DNA of 64,000 bases from Amycolatopsis rifamycinica (GCF_000695625.1 NZ_JMQI01000021.1:124001-188000); one strand, 5' to 3'; positions 39,544 through 49,702 are shown, numbered from the stretch's first letter. The notes: generated from the sequence alone by a model not told the origin. Translations and numbers: made by a program.

Positions 39544-40521
39544 GTGCTGAAGAAGCGATGGGCCGCCGCGGCGGCCGCGGCGGCCGGACTCGTGCTGCTC
39601 ACCGCCTGCGGGAGTGGCGGTTCGTCCGGCGGTTCGTCCGGCGGGGCCGTCACGCTCGGCTTCGCCCAGGTGGGCGCCGAGAGCGGCTGGCGGACGGCGA
39701 ACACCAAGTCGATCCAGGAGTCGGCGAAGACCGCCGGGATCGAGCTCAAGTTCTCCGACGCGCAGCAGAAGCAGGAGAACCAGATCTCCGCGATCCGCTC
39801 GTACATCCAGCAGAAGGTCAAGGTCATCGCCTTCTCGCCGGTGGTCGAGTCCGGCTGGGACACCGTGCTCAAGGAGGCCAAGACGGCCAACATCCCGGTG
39901 ATCCTGACCGACCGCGCGATCGACTCCCCGGACAAGTCCCTCTACAAGACCTTCCTCGGCTCCGACTTCGTCGCCGAGGGCAAGAAGGCGGGGGAGTGGC
40001 TGACCAAGGAGTTCGGCAGCGCCACCGGCCAGGTCAACATCGTCGAGCTGCAGGGCACGACCGGCTCCGCGCCGGCCAACGACCGCAAGAAGGGCTTCGC
40101 GGACGTCATCGCGGCGGACCCGAAGTACAAGGTCGTCGCCTCGCAGACCGGTGAGTTCACCCGCGCCAAGGGCAAGGAGGTCATGGAGGCCTTCCTGAAG
40201 TCCCAGCCCAAGATCGACGTGCTCTACGCCCACAACGACGACATGGCCCTCGGCGCCATCGAGGCCATCGAGGCCGCCGGCAAGGTCCCGGGCAAGGACA
40301 TCAAAATCGTCTCGGTGGACGCCGTGAAGGACGGGATGCAGGCGCTCGCCGACGGCAAGATCAACCACATCGTCGAGTGCAACCCGCTGCTCGGCCCGCA
40401 GCTGATGGACCTGGTCAAGAAGGTCGCCGCCGGCGAGCAGGTGCCCGCCCGCATCGAGACCAAGGAAACCGAGTTCGACCAGGCGTCGGCCAAGGCCGCG
40501 CTCCCGCAGCGCCAGTACTGA
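39544..40521 (+). CDS. ytfQ: Sugar ABC transporter substrate-binding lipoprotein (YtfQ-like)
   Basis: The product is 325 residues. GTG 39544 is preferred because GAGGAG lies five bases upstream; GTG 39538 would fall in that site. Signal peptide with lipobox LLTAC. It is a periplasmic-binding-protein type I fold of the RbsB group. SEQ pattern GFAQVGAESGWRTANTKSIQ, AFSPVVESGWDTVLKEAK, YAHNDDMALGAIEAIE and VECNPLLGPQLMD matches YtfQ, which binds galactofuranose and, weakly, arabinose. In this arabinose cluster, arabinofuranose or related sugars are the likely ligand. A large hairpin separates it from the ATPase gene. Confidence 0.88.
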   Translation: MLKKRWAAAAAAAAGLVLLTACGSGGSSGGSSGGAVTLGFAQVGAESGWRTANTKSIQESAKTAGIELKFSDAQQKQENQISAIRSYIQQKVKVIAFSPVVESGWDTVLKEAKTANIPVILTDRAIDSPDKSLYKTFLGSDFVAEGKKAGEWLTKEFGSATGQVNIVELQGTTGSAPANDRKKGFADVIAADPKYKVVASQTGEFTRAKGKEVMEAFLKSQPKIDVLYAHNDDMALGAIEAIEAAGKVPGKDIKIVSVDAVKDGMQALADGKINHIVECNPLLGPQLMDLVKKVAAGEQVPARIETKETEFDQASAKAALPQRQY

Positions 40522-40532
40522 CAACCGCCTGC

Positions 40533-40583
40533 GGGTCGTGAGGGGTGAGGCGGGCCCGAACCCGCCCTGCCCCTCACGACCCC
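40533..40583 (+). terminator. Large hairpin between binding-protein and ATPase genes
   Basis: GGGTCGTGAGGGG plus TGAGGCGGG pairs with CCCGCC plus CTGCCCCTCACGACCC, a stem of over 20 bp with one small mismatch. Its place inside the operon suggests partial termination or protection of the upstream message, so that the binding protein exceeds the transporter. Confidence 0.7.
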
Positions 40584-40607
40584 CGCGTCCACTCCGGAGC
40601 ACAGCAA

Positions 40608-42128
40608 ATGCCTGAACCGCAGCCCATGGTGCGGATGAGCGGTATCCGCAAGGAGTTCCCCGGCGTCCTCGCCCTGGACGGGGTCGACTTCCGGATGTTC
40701 CCCGGCGAGGTCCACGCCCTGATGGGCGAGAACGGCGCCGGCAAGTCCACCCTCATCAAGGTGCTCACCGGGGTGTACGGGGTGGACGCGGGCACGATCG
40801 AGCTGAGCGGCGACGACGTCGCCTTCAGCGGGCCCGGCGAGGCCCAGCAGGCCGGCATCAGCACGGTCTACCAGGAGGTCAACCTCTGCCCGAACCTGTC
40901 GGTGGCGGAAAACGTCTGCCTCGGCCGGGAACCCCGCCGCTTCGGCCGCATCCAATGGGGCCCGATGCGGCGGCGGGCCGAGGAACTCCTGGCCCGCCTC
41001 GACGTCCACGTGGACGTCTCGGCCGAACTCTCCACCTGCTCCATCGCCGTGCAGCAGCTCGTCGCGATCGCCCGCGCGCTCGACGTCGACGCGCGGGTGC
41101 TCGTCCTCGACGAGCCGACGTCCAGTTTGGACACCGGCGAGGTCGAGCAGCTGCTGAAGGTCGTCCGGACTCTGCGCGAAAGCGGCATGGCGATCCTGTT
41201 CGTCTCCCACTTCATCGACCAGGTCTTCGCCATCGCCGACCGGATGACCGTGCTGCGCAACGGAAGGCTGATCGGCGAATACCGCACCGCGGACATCACG
41301 CCGGTCGACCTGGTCACCAAGATGATCGGCAAGGAGCTCGAGGTCCTCGAGGACCTGGGTGACTCCGGCCCGACCCGGGCCGAGGTCGCCGGCGCGCCGG
41401 TGCTGCTGGCCGCCGAAGACCTCGGCCGCAAGGGCGGCATCGAGCCGTTCAGCCTCGACATCCACGCCGGCGAGGTCGTCGGCCTGGCCGGCCTGCTCGG
41501 CTCCGGGCGCACCGAGCTGGCCCGCCTGCTCTTCGGCGCCGACCACTCCGACAGCGGATCGGTGACGGTCGACGGCACCGCCGCCTCGCTGCGCACCCCG
41601 CGGGCCGGGCTCGACCGCAAGATCGCGTTCCTGTCGGAGAACCGCAAGGCCGAAGGGCTCGTCGAAGAGCTCACCGTGCGCGAGAACATCGTGCTCGCGC
41701 TGCAGGCCTCCCGCGGCTGGGCGCGCCCGCTGTCGCGCCGCCGCCAGGACGAGATCGCCGAGAAGTACATCAAGGCGCTCGACATCCGGCCCGCCAACCC
41801 CGAAGCGCTGGTGGGCAACCTCTCCGGCGGCAACCAGCAGAAGGTCCTGCTGGCCCGCTGGCTCATCACCGAGCCGCGGCTGCTGATCCTCGACGAGCCC
41901 ACGCGCGGCATCGACATCGGCGCCAAGACGGAGATCCAGAAACTGGTCACCCAGCTCTCGGGCGAGGGGATGGCCGTCGTGTACATCTCCGCCGAACTGG
42001 AAGAGGTCCTGCGGCTGAGCCACCGGATCGTGGTGCTGCGCGACCGGAAGGTGGTGGCGGTCCGGGACAACCAGGCGCTCACCGCGGACGACATCATGGC
42101 CACCATGGCCGAGGGGGTGCAGGCGTGA
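40608..42128 (+). CDS. ytfR: Sugar ABC transporter ATP-binding protein (YtfR-like, two ATPase domains)
   Basis: The product is 506 residues. ATG 40608 is in frame 21 codons inside a longer open frame but precedes the conserved MVRMSGIRKEFPGVLALDGV. Two nucleotide-binding domains: the first has Walker A GENGAGKS and Walker B LVLDEPTSSLD; the second has the weak Walker A-like GLLGSGRTEL, signature [14 protein letters not shown] and [13 protein letters not shown]. This duplicated structure is that of RbsA/XylG/YtfR. It powers the two permeases that follow. Its stop overlaps the next start. Confidence 0.92.
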   Translation: MPEPQPMVRMSGIRKEFPGVLALDGVDFRMFPGEVHALMGENGAGKSTLIKVLTGVYGVDAGTIELSGDDVAFSGPGEAQQAGISTVYQEVNLCPNLSVAENVCLGREPRRFGRIQWGPMRRRAEELLARLDVHVDVSAELSTCSIAVQQLVAIARALDVDARVLVLDEPTSSLDTGEVEQLLKVVRTLRESGMAILFVSHFIDQVFAIADRMTVLRNGRLIGEYRTADITPVDLVTKMIGKELEVLEDLGDSGPTRAEVAGAPVLLAAEDLGRKGGIEPFSLDIHAGEVVGLAGLLGSGRTELARLLFGADHSDSGSVTVDGTAASLRTPRAGLDRKIAFLSENRKAEGLVEELTVRENIVLALQASRGWARPLSRRRQDEIAEKYIKALDIRPANPEALVGNLSGGNQQKVLLARWLITEPRLLILDEPTRGIDIGAKTEIQKLVTQLSGEGMAVVYISAELEEVLRLSHRIVVLRDRKVVAVRDNQALTADDIMATMAEGVQA

Positions 42129-43180
42129 CAGCGCTGACGAGCATGACGAAACAGCGGCTCTTCTGGCCCGTGGTGGCCCTGCTGGTGCTGCTGGTGGGCG
42201 ACCTGATCGCGAGCCCGTCGTTCTTCAAGATCGAGCTGCGCGACGGGCACCTCTACGGCAACCTCGTCGACATCCTCAAGAACGGCGCCCCGCTGATCCT
42301 CATCGCGATCGGCATGACGCTGGTGATCGCCACCCGCGGCATCGACCTCTCGGTCGGCTCGGTCGTGGCGATCAGCGGCGCGCTCGCGTGCCTGTGGGTG
42401 AGCGACAACCCCGACGGTGCCGGCACCACGCTGATCGCGTTCGGCCTGGCGCTGGGACTGTCGCTGGTGCTCGGGGTGTGGAACGGCTGGCTCGTCGCCG
42501 CACTGGGCATCCAGCCGATCATCGCCACCCTGATCCTCATGGTCGCCGGCCGCGGCATCGCGCAGCTGATCACCGACGGGCAGGTCATCACCGTCAACTC
42601 CCACTCCTTCGAGTGGATCGGCAGCGGGTTCCTGTTCACCCTGCCCAGCGCCATCCTCATCGCGCTGGCCGTGTTCGTGCTGGCGTCGGTGCTCGTCCGC
42701 CGGTCCGCGCTCGGCCTGCTGGTCGAGGCCGTCGGCGGCAACCCCGAAGCCAGCCGCCTGGCCGGTCTCCGCTCGGCGCGGCTGACCTGGCTCGTCTACG
42801 TCTTCTGCGCCCTGTGCGCGGGCATCGCCGGGCTGATGATCAGCGCCAACGTGCACAGCGCCGACGGCAACCACGCCGGCCTGTTCATCGAACTGGACGC
42901 GATCCTCGCCGTCGTCGTCGGCGGCACCCAGCTGACCGGCGGCCGGTTCTCCCTCGGCGGCTCGGTGATCGGCGCGCTGCTCATCCAGACGCTCACCACC
43001 ACCGTCTACGCCCTCGGCATCCCGCCCGAGGCGATCATGCTGTTCAAGGCCGTGGTCGTGCTGGCGGTGTGCCTCCTGCAGTCGCCGGCCTTCCGCCGCA
43101 AGCTCCGGCGCCGCCGGAGCCCGCAGGCCGGGCAGCCGGCCGCCACGCCCGCTCCGGAGAAGGTGGAGGTCACGGCATGA
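42125..43180 (+). CDS. ytfT: Sugar ABC transporter permease (YtfT-like)
   Basis: The product is 351 residues; GTG 42125 overlaps the previous stop by four bases. About eight or nine hydrophobic helices of the RbsC/AraH permease family. The conserved LIAIGMTLVIATRGIDLSVG lies after helix 2 and VGGTQLTGGRFSLGGSVIGA near the C-terminus. It forms a heteromeric channel with the next permease, as in E. coli YtfT-YjfF. Confidence 0.9.
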   Translation: MTALTSMTKQRLFWPVVALLVLLVGDLIASPSFFKIELRDGHLYGNLVDILKNGAPLILIAIGMTLVIATRGIDLSVGSVVAISGALACLWVSDNPDGAGTTLIAFGLALGLSLVLGVWNGWLVAALGIQPIIATLILMVAGRGIAQLITDGQVITVNSHSFEWIGSGFLFTLPSAILIALAVFVLASVLVRRSALGLLVEAVGGNPEASRLAGLRSARLTWLVYVFCALCAGIAGLMISANVHSADGNHAGLFIELDAILAVVVGGTQLTGGRFSLGGSVIGALLIQTLTTTVYALGIPPEAIMLFKAVVVLAVCLLQSPAFRRKLRRRRSPQAGQPAATPAPEKVEVTA

Positions 43181-44160
43181 CCACGCTCGCCCGCGTCAAG
43201 GGCTACCGGCCGCAGCAGCGGCACCTGCCGATCCTCGCGACGATGGCGCTGCTCATCGGCGCGTACATCTTCGGCGCGTCGAGCTACGAGGCGTTCGGCT
43301 CGGGCCAGGTCATCCTCGACCTGTTCATCAACAACGCCTTCCTGCTCGTGGTCGCCGTCGGCATGACGTTCGTGATCCTCACCGGCGGCATCGACCTGTC
43401 GGTCGGGTCGGTGGTGGCGCTGTCCACGGTGATCTCGGGCGACCTGCTGCAGAAGCACGGCTGGCCGGCGTACGCGGCCGTCGCCGTGGTGCTCGTGGTC
43501 GGTGCCCTGCTGGGCGCCGGGATGGGCGCACTGATCCACTTCTTCGAGATCCAGCCGTTCATCGCGACGCTGATCGGGATGTTCTTCGCCCGCGGCCTCT
43601 GCTACACGATCACCACCGAGGCGTACTCGATCGACAACGCGACGATCGCGACACTGGCCCAGACGCAGATCCCGCTCGGGGGCGAGCTGCACGTCTCGAT
43701 CAGCGTGGTGGCCGCCCTGGTGGTCGTGGCCGCCGCGGCCTACGTCCTGGCCTTCACCCGGTTCGGGCGCACGGTGTACTCGATCGGCGGCAACGCGCAG
43801 TCCGCGATGCTGATGGGCCTCAAGACCGGCCGCACCAAGATCGCGGTGTACACGATCAGCGGCGTGTGCTCGGCCCTGGGCGGGCTGCTGCTGGTCCTCT
43901 ACAAGTCCTCGGGCGACCCGCTCAACGGCGTCGGCCTGGAGCTGACGGCGATCGCCGCGGTCGTCATCGGCGGCACCATCCTCACCGGCGGTTCCGGTTA
44001 CGTCCTCGGTACCGTCCTCGGGATCATGGTGCTGGGCATCATCCAGACGCTGATCACCTTCGACGGCACCCTCAACTCCTGGTGGACCTCGATCATCACC
44101 GGCGCCCTCCTGTTCGTCTTCATCGTCCTGCAGCGCCTCGTCACCCGACGGACCCGCTGA
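43177..44160 (+). CDS. yjfF: Sugar ABC transporter permease (YjfF-like)
   Basis: The product is 327 residues; ATG 43177 overlaps the preceding stop by four bases. RbsC-type permease with VAVGMTFVILTGGIDLSVGS and VVIGGTILTGGSGYVLGTVL. The presence of two different permeases is the mark of the YtfQRT-YjfF system rather than a ribose/xylose importer. It ends 17 bases before the secreted arabinofuranosidase gene. Confidence 0.9.
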   Translation: MTTLARVKGYRPQQRHLPILATMALLIGAYIFGASSYEAFGSGQVILDLFINNAFLLVVAVGMTFVILTGGIDLSVGSVVALSTVISGDLLQKHGWPAYAAVAVVLVVGALLGAGMGALIHFFEIQPFIATLIGMFFARGLCYTITTEAYSIDNATIATLAQTQIPLGGELHVSISVVAALVVVAAAAYVLAFTRFGRTVYSIGGNAQSAMLMGLKTGRTKIAVYTISGVCSALGGLLLVLYKSSGDPLNGVGLELTAIAAVVIGGTILTGGSGYVLGTVLGIMVLGIIQTLITFDGTLNSWWTSIITGALLFVFIVLQRLVTRRTR

Positions 44161-44177
44161 AACCTCGAGGGAGAGTC

Positions 44178-47100
44178 ATGCTCCGCAGACTGCGGCGGCC
44201 CATGGCCGTGCTCGCCGCTTTGGCGCTGTGCGCCGCCGTCCCCATCGCGGCGGCGCCGGCCGCCGTGGCCGACACCGACGCGGCCCTGGCGGGGCACTGG
44301 ACGTTCGACGACGGCAGCGGGACGACCGCCGCCGACACGGCGGGCAGCCACCCCGCGACCCTGACCGGCGGCGCGGGTTGGGGCCCGGGCATCCGCGGCG
44401 GTGCACTGACGACCGACGGCGTGAACGGGTTCGCCGACGCCGGCGCGCCGGTGCTCGACACGACCAAGAGCTTCTCCGTGAGCAGCTGGGTGAAGCTGGA
44501 CAGGACGTCGGGGTTCCAGACGTTCGTCAGCGTCGACGGCACCCAGGTGAGCAACTTCTTCCTGCAGTTCCGGGACGACTCCCGCCGGTTCGCCTTCACC
44601 CGCCTGGCCGGGGACGCCCCGGCCGACGGCGTCGTCGCCTCGGCGAACTTCGACCCGGTCGTGGGCCAGTGGTACCAGCTGACCGGCGTGTACGACTCGG
44701 CCGCGTCGACGCTGTCGCTGTACGTCGACGGAACCCGCCAGGTCACCGTCGCCGCCCCCACGGCGTGGGCGGGCACCGGGCACCTGGTGATTGGCCGCGG
44801 CAAGTACGGCGGCAACCCGGTGGACTTCGTCGACGGCTCGATCGACGACGTCCGCGCCTACTCGGGCGCCCTGACCGCGGCCGACGCCGCCCGCCTGGCC
44901 ATCGCCGGGCACTGGGGCCTCGACGAGGGCACCGGCACCACGACCGCGGACGACTCCCTCGACGCCCGCACGGCGACTCTCACGGGCGGCGCGGCCTGGG
45001 GTGACGGTGTCGTCGGCCCGCACGGCGGCGTGTTCAACGGCACCGACGGCGCGGTCGACGCCCCCGCGCCGGTCGTGGACACCGCGCAGAGCTTCTCGGT
45101 GTCGGCCTGGGTCAAGCCCACCGCGGCCGGCGGCTTCCGGACGGCCGTGAGCGTCGACGGCTCGGCGATCAGCGGCTTCTACCTCCAGCGCGCCGCCGAC
45201 GGCCGCTTCGCCTTCACCCGCCGCGCGGGCGACGGCGACACCCCGTCCTCCTCGGCGGTGTCGACGCTGCCCGCGCAGGCCGACCAGTGGCAGCACGTGG
45301 CCGGCGTCTACAACCGGGCGGCCGGGACGCTTTCCCTGTACGTCAACGGCACCCTGCAGCAGAGCGTCCCGTTCACCTCGCCGTGGACCGCGGGCGGGCA
45401 CCTGGAGATCGGCCGCGGCAAGTGGGCGGGCGCGTCCGCCGACTGGTTCGACGGCGGCATCGACGACGTCCGCGCGTACCCGGTGCCGCTGACCGGATCC
45501 GCCGTCGCGGCCCTGGCCGCGAGCGGTTCGTGGCACTTCGACGAAGGCGCCGGCCCGGTGGCCCGGGACGCCTCGGCCAACGCGGCCGACGGCACGCTGA
45601 CCGGTGCCACCTGGACCGCCGGGGCGGCAGGCAAGGCCGTCCAGTTCGACGGCAAGTCCACAGTGGACATGGGCGGCTCGCCCGCGTTCGACACCGGGAC
45701 CGGCTCGCTGTCCCTGGCCGCCTGGTTCCGCACCACCGCGTCCGGCACGCTGGCCGGCCACGGTGACGGCTACGCGCTCGGCGTGACCGGCGGCAAGCTG
45801 ACCGCCCGCGTCGGCGCGATCCAGGTGACCACCAACGGCGGCGGGCTCGCCGACGGCAACTGGCACCACGCCGCCCTCGTCCTCGACCGCGCTTCGCAGC
45901 GGCTCACCGTTTACGCCGACGGCGACGCCTCCGCGGTCACCAGCACCTGCGGCACGCCGACCGGCACGACCCTCGACGTCGCCGCCTGCCCGGCTTCGGG
46001 CACCGCGGCGGCGCCGTTCACCGTCGGCTCCGGCTTCACCGGCGCGATCGACGAGGTCGAGCTGCGCCGCTTCCCGCTCACCGCGGCCCAGGTCGGCGCC
46101 CTCGCCGGGGCCAACCAGCTCGCCGTCGACGCCAACGTGGTCCGGGCCAACACCCGGCCGACGACGTACGGCTCGATCCTCGAGGACATCAGCCACTCGG
46201 TCGAGGGCGGGCTCTACGCCGAACTGGTCCGCAACCGCACGTTCAAGGAGGGCTACCAGCCCGGCAGCGGCGCGGGTGCCACGCCGGTCCCGTACTGGTC
46301 GCTGCTCACCTCGGCGGGCGCCACCGGCACCTACGCGGTCGACACGGCGGTTCCGCTCAACACCGCGCTCGACCGCTCGCTGAAGCTGCACGCCGACGCG
46401 GTCCCGGCCGCGGGCCGGGTGGCCGCCGCGAACGTCGGCTTCTACGGCGTCGCCGCGAAGCCGTCCACCAAGTACACCGGCAGCTTCTTCGCCAAGGGCA
46501 CCTGGACCGGTGGGGTCCGGGTCAGCCTGGAAAAGCCGGACGGCACGGTGCTGGCGAGCAAGGACCTCCAGCCGGTCGGGGCGAACTGGGCGCAGCAGAC
46601 GTTCAGCTTCACCACGCCGTCGACGATCACCTCGTCCACCGACAACCGGATCGTCGTCTCGCTGGTCAACAAGGGCCGGACGGTTCTCAGCGGGGACGCC
46701 TGGTTCCAGCAGGTCTCGCTGTTCCCGCCGACCTTCAAGAACCGGCCCAACGGCGTCCGCGCCGACCTCGGGCAGAAGCTCGCGGCGATGAAGCTCGGCC
46801 TGTTCCGCGTCCCGGGCGGCAACTACCTCGAGGGCAACACCCTCGACACGCGGTTCGAGTGGAAGAAGACCATCGGCGCGCCGGAACAGCGGCCGGGCCA
46901 CCAGAACACCGCGTGGGGCTACTGGTCCACCGACGGCTTCGGCATCCTCGACTACCTGAAGCTCGCCGAGGACATCGGCGCGCAGCCGCTGCTGGCCCTG
47001 TTCGCCGGCTACACCCTCAACGGCCAGCACGTCGACCAGGCCGACTACCCGGCCTACGTCCAGGAAGCCCTCGACGAGATCGAGTACGCCATCGGCGACT

Positions 47101-48002
47101 CCACCACGACGTGGGGCGCCAAGCGGATCGCCGACGGGCACCCGGCGCCGTTCGACCTGCACTACGTCGAGGTCGGCAACGAGGACTGGTTCGACGGCTC
47201 GGGCAGCTACGCCTGGCGCTTCACCGACATGTTCGACGCCATCAAGGCGAAGTACCCGCAGCTGACCGTCATCGCCACCACCGGCGGCCTGCAGGGCGGG
47301 GCCGCGTCGAGCACGTCGACCGGGGTGCGCCCGGACGCCGCGGACGACCACTACTACCAGTCGCCGCAGTGGTTCACCGACAACTCGACCCGCTACGACA
47401 CCGCGGATCGGTCCGGCCCGGACATCCTCGTCGGCGAGTACGGCGCCCAGGACGGCCGGCCCACCGGTACCCTGGCCGCCGCCATCGGCGAGGCGGCGTT
47501 CCTCACCGGGCTCGAACGCAACAGCGACGTCGTCATCGGCTCGATGTACGCGCCGGTGCTGGTGCAGGAGAACCAGTCCAACTGGCCGGTCAACCTGATC
47601 GGTTTCGACGCCGGGACGAGCTACGCCTCGCCGTCGTACTGGGTGCAGCAGATGTTCTCCAGCACCCTGGGCAAGCAGATCGTGACCAGCCGCCTCAACC
47701 AGGGCAGCCCCCTGCGGCAGGTGGTCAACGTGACCACGAAGAGCGGAAGGAAGACCTTCACGGTCAAACTCGTCAACCCGACTCCGCAGGTGCAGACCGC
47801 GCGGCTGGCGCTCACCGGCGTCACCGCCGTGGACGGCACCGGCACGCTCACCACGCTCACCGGCGACCCGGCGGGGCGCAACAGCCTCGCCGCGCCGACT
47901 GCCATCGTGCCGCAGACCAGGGAGATCACCGGCCTGGCCGCGACGTCGAAGCTGACGTTGCCGGCCAACTCGGTGACGGTCCTGGTCCTCACCGGCCGCT
48001 AA
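44178..48002 (+). CDS. Secreted GH51 alpha-L-arabinofuranosidase with three LamG domains
   Basis: The product is 1274 residues; ATG 44178 follows GAGGGAGAG. Signal peptide ends near residue 34 (AAVA-D). Three tandem concanavalin A-like (LamG) domains of about 200 residues follow (about 35-245, 245-450, 450-645), each starting with AGHW/SGSW and a F/LDEG or FDDG motif; the first two are the more alike. The GH51 catalytic domain (about 650-1274) begins GSILEDISHSVEGGLYAELV. The acid/base Glu is in VEVGNEDWF (about 1000) and the nucleophile Glu in LVGEYGAQD (about 1086). It removes terminal alpha-L-arabinofuranosyl groups from arabinan, arabinoxylan or arabinogalactan. The sugar released feeds the flanking transporters and AraABD. 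A strong hairpin separates it from araB. Confidence 0.93.
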   Translation: MLRRLRRPMAVLAALALCAAVPIAAAPAAVADTDAALAGHWTFDDGSGTTAADTAGSHPATLTGGAGWGPGIRGGALTTDGVNGFADAGAPVLDTTKSFSVSSWVKLDRTSGFQTFVSVDGTQVSNFFLQFRDDSRRFAFTRLAGDAPADGVVASANFDPVVGQWYQLTGVYDSAASTLSLYVDGTRQVTVAAPTAWAGTGHLVIGRGKYGGNPVDFVDGSIDDVRAYSGALTAADAARLAIAGHWGLDEGTGTTTADDSLDARTATLTGGAAWGDGVVGPHGGVFNGTDGAVDAPAPVVDTAQSFSVSAWVKPTAAGGFRTAVSVDGSAISGFYLQRAADGRFAFTRRAGDGDTPSSSAVSTLPAQADQWQHVAGVYNRAAGTLSLYVNGTLQQSVPFTSPWTAGGHLEIGRGKWAGASADWFDGGIDDVRAYPVPLTGSAVAALAASGSWHFDEGAGPVARDASANAADGTLTGATWTAGAAGKAVQFDGKSTVDMGGSPAFDTGTGSLSLAAWFRTTASGTLAGHGDGYALGVTGGKLTARVGAIQVTTNGGGLADGNWHHAALVLDRASQRLTVYADGDASAVTSTCGTPTGTTLDVAACPASGTAAAPFTVGSGFTGAIDEVELRRFPLTAAQVGALAGANQLAVDANVVRANTRPTTYGSILEDISHSVEGGLYAELVRNRTFKEGYQPGSGAGATPVPYWSLLTSAGATGTYAVDTAVPLNTALDRSLKLHADAVPAAGRVAAANVGFYGVAAKPSTKYTGSFFAKGTWTGGVRVSLEKPDGTVLASKDLQPVGANWAQQTFSFTTPSTITSSTDNRIVVSLVNKGRTVLSGDAWFQQVSLFPPTFKNRPNGVRADLGQKLAAMKLGLFRVPGGNYLEGNTLDTRFEWKKTIGAPEQRPGHQNTAWGYWSTDGFGILDYLKLAEDIGAQPLLALFAGYTLNGQHVDQADYPAYVQEALDEIEYAIGDSTTTWGAKRIADGHPAPFDLHYVEVGNEDWFDGSGSYAWRFTDMFDAIKAKYPQLTVIATTGGLQGGAASSTSTGVRPDAADDHYYQSPQWFTDNSTRYDTADRSGPDILVGEYGAQDGRPTGTLAAAIGEAAFLTGLERNSDVVIGSMYAPVLVQENQSNWPVNLIGFDAGTSYASPSYWVQQMFSSTLGKQIVTSRLNQGSPLRQVVNVTTKSGRKTFTVKLVNPTPQVQTARLALTGVTAVDGTGTLTTLTGDPAGRNSLAAPTAIVPQTREITGLAATSKLTLPANSVTVLVLTGR

Positions 48003-48007
48003 AGACC

Positions 48008-48049
48008 CCGGGACGCGGCGCGTTCACCGCCGCCCGCGCCGCGTCCCGG
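48008..48049 (+). terminator. Strong hairpin between GH51 and araB
   Basis: A perfect 14-bp stem: CCGGGACGCGGCGC (48008-48021) with GCGCCGCGTCCCGG (48036-48049). It starts six bases after the GH51 stop and ends just before the araB ribosome site, so it may limit araB expression as well as end the GH51 message. Confidence 0.7.
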
Positions 48050-48073
48050 TCACCAACCAGGAGGGAAGACACC

Positions 48074-49702
48074 GTGGGAGAACCACTCACCGTCGGCGTC
48101 GACTTCGGCACCCTGTCCGGCCGCGCGGTGGTCGTGCGCGTGGCCGACGGGGCCGAACTCGGTTCCGGCGTCTTCGAGTACCCGCACGGGGTGCTCGACG
48201 AGACGCTGCCCGCCACGGGCCGCGCGCTGCCGCCGGAATGGGCGCTGCAGGTCCCGGCGGACTACGTAGGAGTGCTCCGCAACGCCGTACCGGCGGCGCT
48301 GCGGGACGCCGGCGTCGACGCGGCGGACGTCGTCGGGATCGCCACCGACTTCACCGCGTGCACGATGGTGCCGACGACCGCGGACGGGACGCCGCTGTGC
48401 GAACTGCCCGAGTTCGAAGGCAACCCGCACGCGTACGTGAAGCTCTGGAAGCACCACGCGGCGCAGCCGCAGGCCGTGCGGATCAACGAGCTGGCCCGCA
48501 CCCGCGGCGAGAAGTGGCTCCCGCGCTACGGCGGGCTGATCTCGTCGGAGTGGGAGTTCGCCAAGGCCCTCGAGGTCTTCGAAGAGGCCCCGGACGTCTA
48601 CGCCGCGATGCGGCACTGGGTGGAGGCGGCGGACTGGATCGTCTGGCAGCTGACCGGGTCCTACGTCCGCAACGCCTGCACGGCCGGCTACAAGGGCATC
48701 CTGCAGGACGGCCAGTACCCGAGCCGCGACTTCCTCCGGGAGCTCGCCCCCGGCTTCGAGTCCTTCGTGGCCGACAAGCTGGAGCACCCGCTGGGCCAGC
48801 TGGGCTCCCGCGCGGGTTCGCTGACCGCGGAAGCCGCGGCCTGGACCGGGCTGCCCGAGGGCATCGCGGTCGCCGTCGGCAACGTCGACGCACACGTCAC
48901 CGCCCCCGCCGCCCAGGCCGTCGAGCCCGGGCAGATGGTGGCCATCATGGGCACCTCGACCTGTCACGTGATGAACGGCGCCGAGCTGCGCGAGGTGCCC
49001 GGCATGTGCGGCGTCGTGGAAGGCGGCATCGTGCCCGGGCTGTGGGGGTACGAGGCCGGCCAGAGCGGCGTCGGCGACATCTTCGGGTGGTTCGTCGAGC
49101 ACTTCGCCGGGGCGGGGCACGAGGAGCTCACCCGGCTGGCCGCCCAGCAGGAGATCGGCGAGCACGGCCTGGTCGCGCTGGACTGGCACAGCGGCAACCG
49201 GTCGGTGCTGGTCGACCACGAGCTGTCCGGCGTGATCGTCGGCCAGACCCTCGCCACCCGCGCCGAGGACGTCTACCGCGCCCTGCTGGAGGCCACCGCC
49301 TTCGGCACCCGCAAGATCATCGAGACGTTCGACGCGGCCGGTGTCGGCGTCACCGAGCTGATCATCGCGGGCGGGCTGGTGAAGAACGCGCTGCTGATGC
49401 AGATCTACGCCGACGTCACCAACCTCCCGCTGTCGGTGATCGGCTCGGCGCAGGGGCCCGCGCTCGGCTCGGCCATCCACGCGGCCGTCGCCGCCGGGGC
49501 CTACCCGGACGTCCGCGCGGCCGCCGCGGCGATGGGCTCGGTCGAGCGCGCGGTGTACCGGCCGGTGCCCGCGCACGTCGTCGCCTACGACGAGCTGTAC
49601 GCCGAGTACACGCAGCTGCACGACTACTTCGGCCGTGGCGGCAACGATGTCATGCACCGGCTGGCCGCCCGCAAGCGCGCCGTCGCGAAAGGACAGTCCT
49701 GA
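48074..49702 (+). CDS. araB: Ribulokinase
   Basis: The product is 542 residues. GTG 48074 follows GGAGGGA. An FGGY-family carbohydrate kinase: TVGVDFGTLSGRAVVV at the N-terminus, YVRNACTAGYKGI, the AraB-specific VAIMGTSTCHVMNG, and the C-terminal ATP-binding ELIIAGGLVKNALLMQIYAD. It phosphorylates L-ribulose to L-ribulose 5-phosphate. The length and motifs fit AraB rather than xylulokinase. It is linked to araD by a one-base stop/start overlap. Confidence 0.94.
   Translation: MGEPLTVGVDFGTLSGRAVVVRVADGAELGSGVFEYPHGVLDETLPATGRALPPEWALQVPADYVGVLRNAVPAALRDAGVDAADVVGIATDFTACTMVPTTADGTPLCELPEFEGNPHAYVKLWKHHAAQPQAVRINELARTRGEKWLPRYGGLISSEWEFAKALEVFEEAPDVYAAMRHWVEAADWIVWQLTGSYVRNACTAGYKGILQDGQYPSRDFLRELAPGFESFVADKLEHPLGQLGSRAGSLTAEAAAWTGLPEGIAVAVGNVDAHVTAPAAQAVEPGQMVAIMGTSTCHVMNGAELREVPGMCGVVEGGIVPGLWGYEAGQSGVGDIFGWFVEHFAGAGHEELTRLAAQQEIGEHGLVALDWHSGNRSVLVDHELSGVIVGQTLATRAEDVYRALLEATAFGTRKIIETFDAAGVGVTELIIAGGLVKNALLMQIYADVTNLPLSVIGSAQGPALGSAIHAAVAAGAYPDVRAAAAAMGSVERAVYRPVPAHVVAYDELYAEYTQLHDYFGRGGNDVMHRLAARKRAVAKGQS

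Noticed and set aside
43998..47351. A 1117-codon open frame opposite the yjfF and GH51 genes
   Set aside because: Same GC-skew artefact; it runs across two clearly real plus-strand genes and has no domain.
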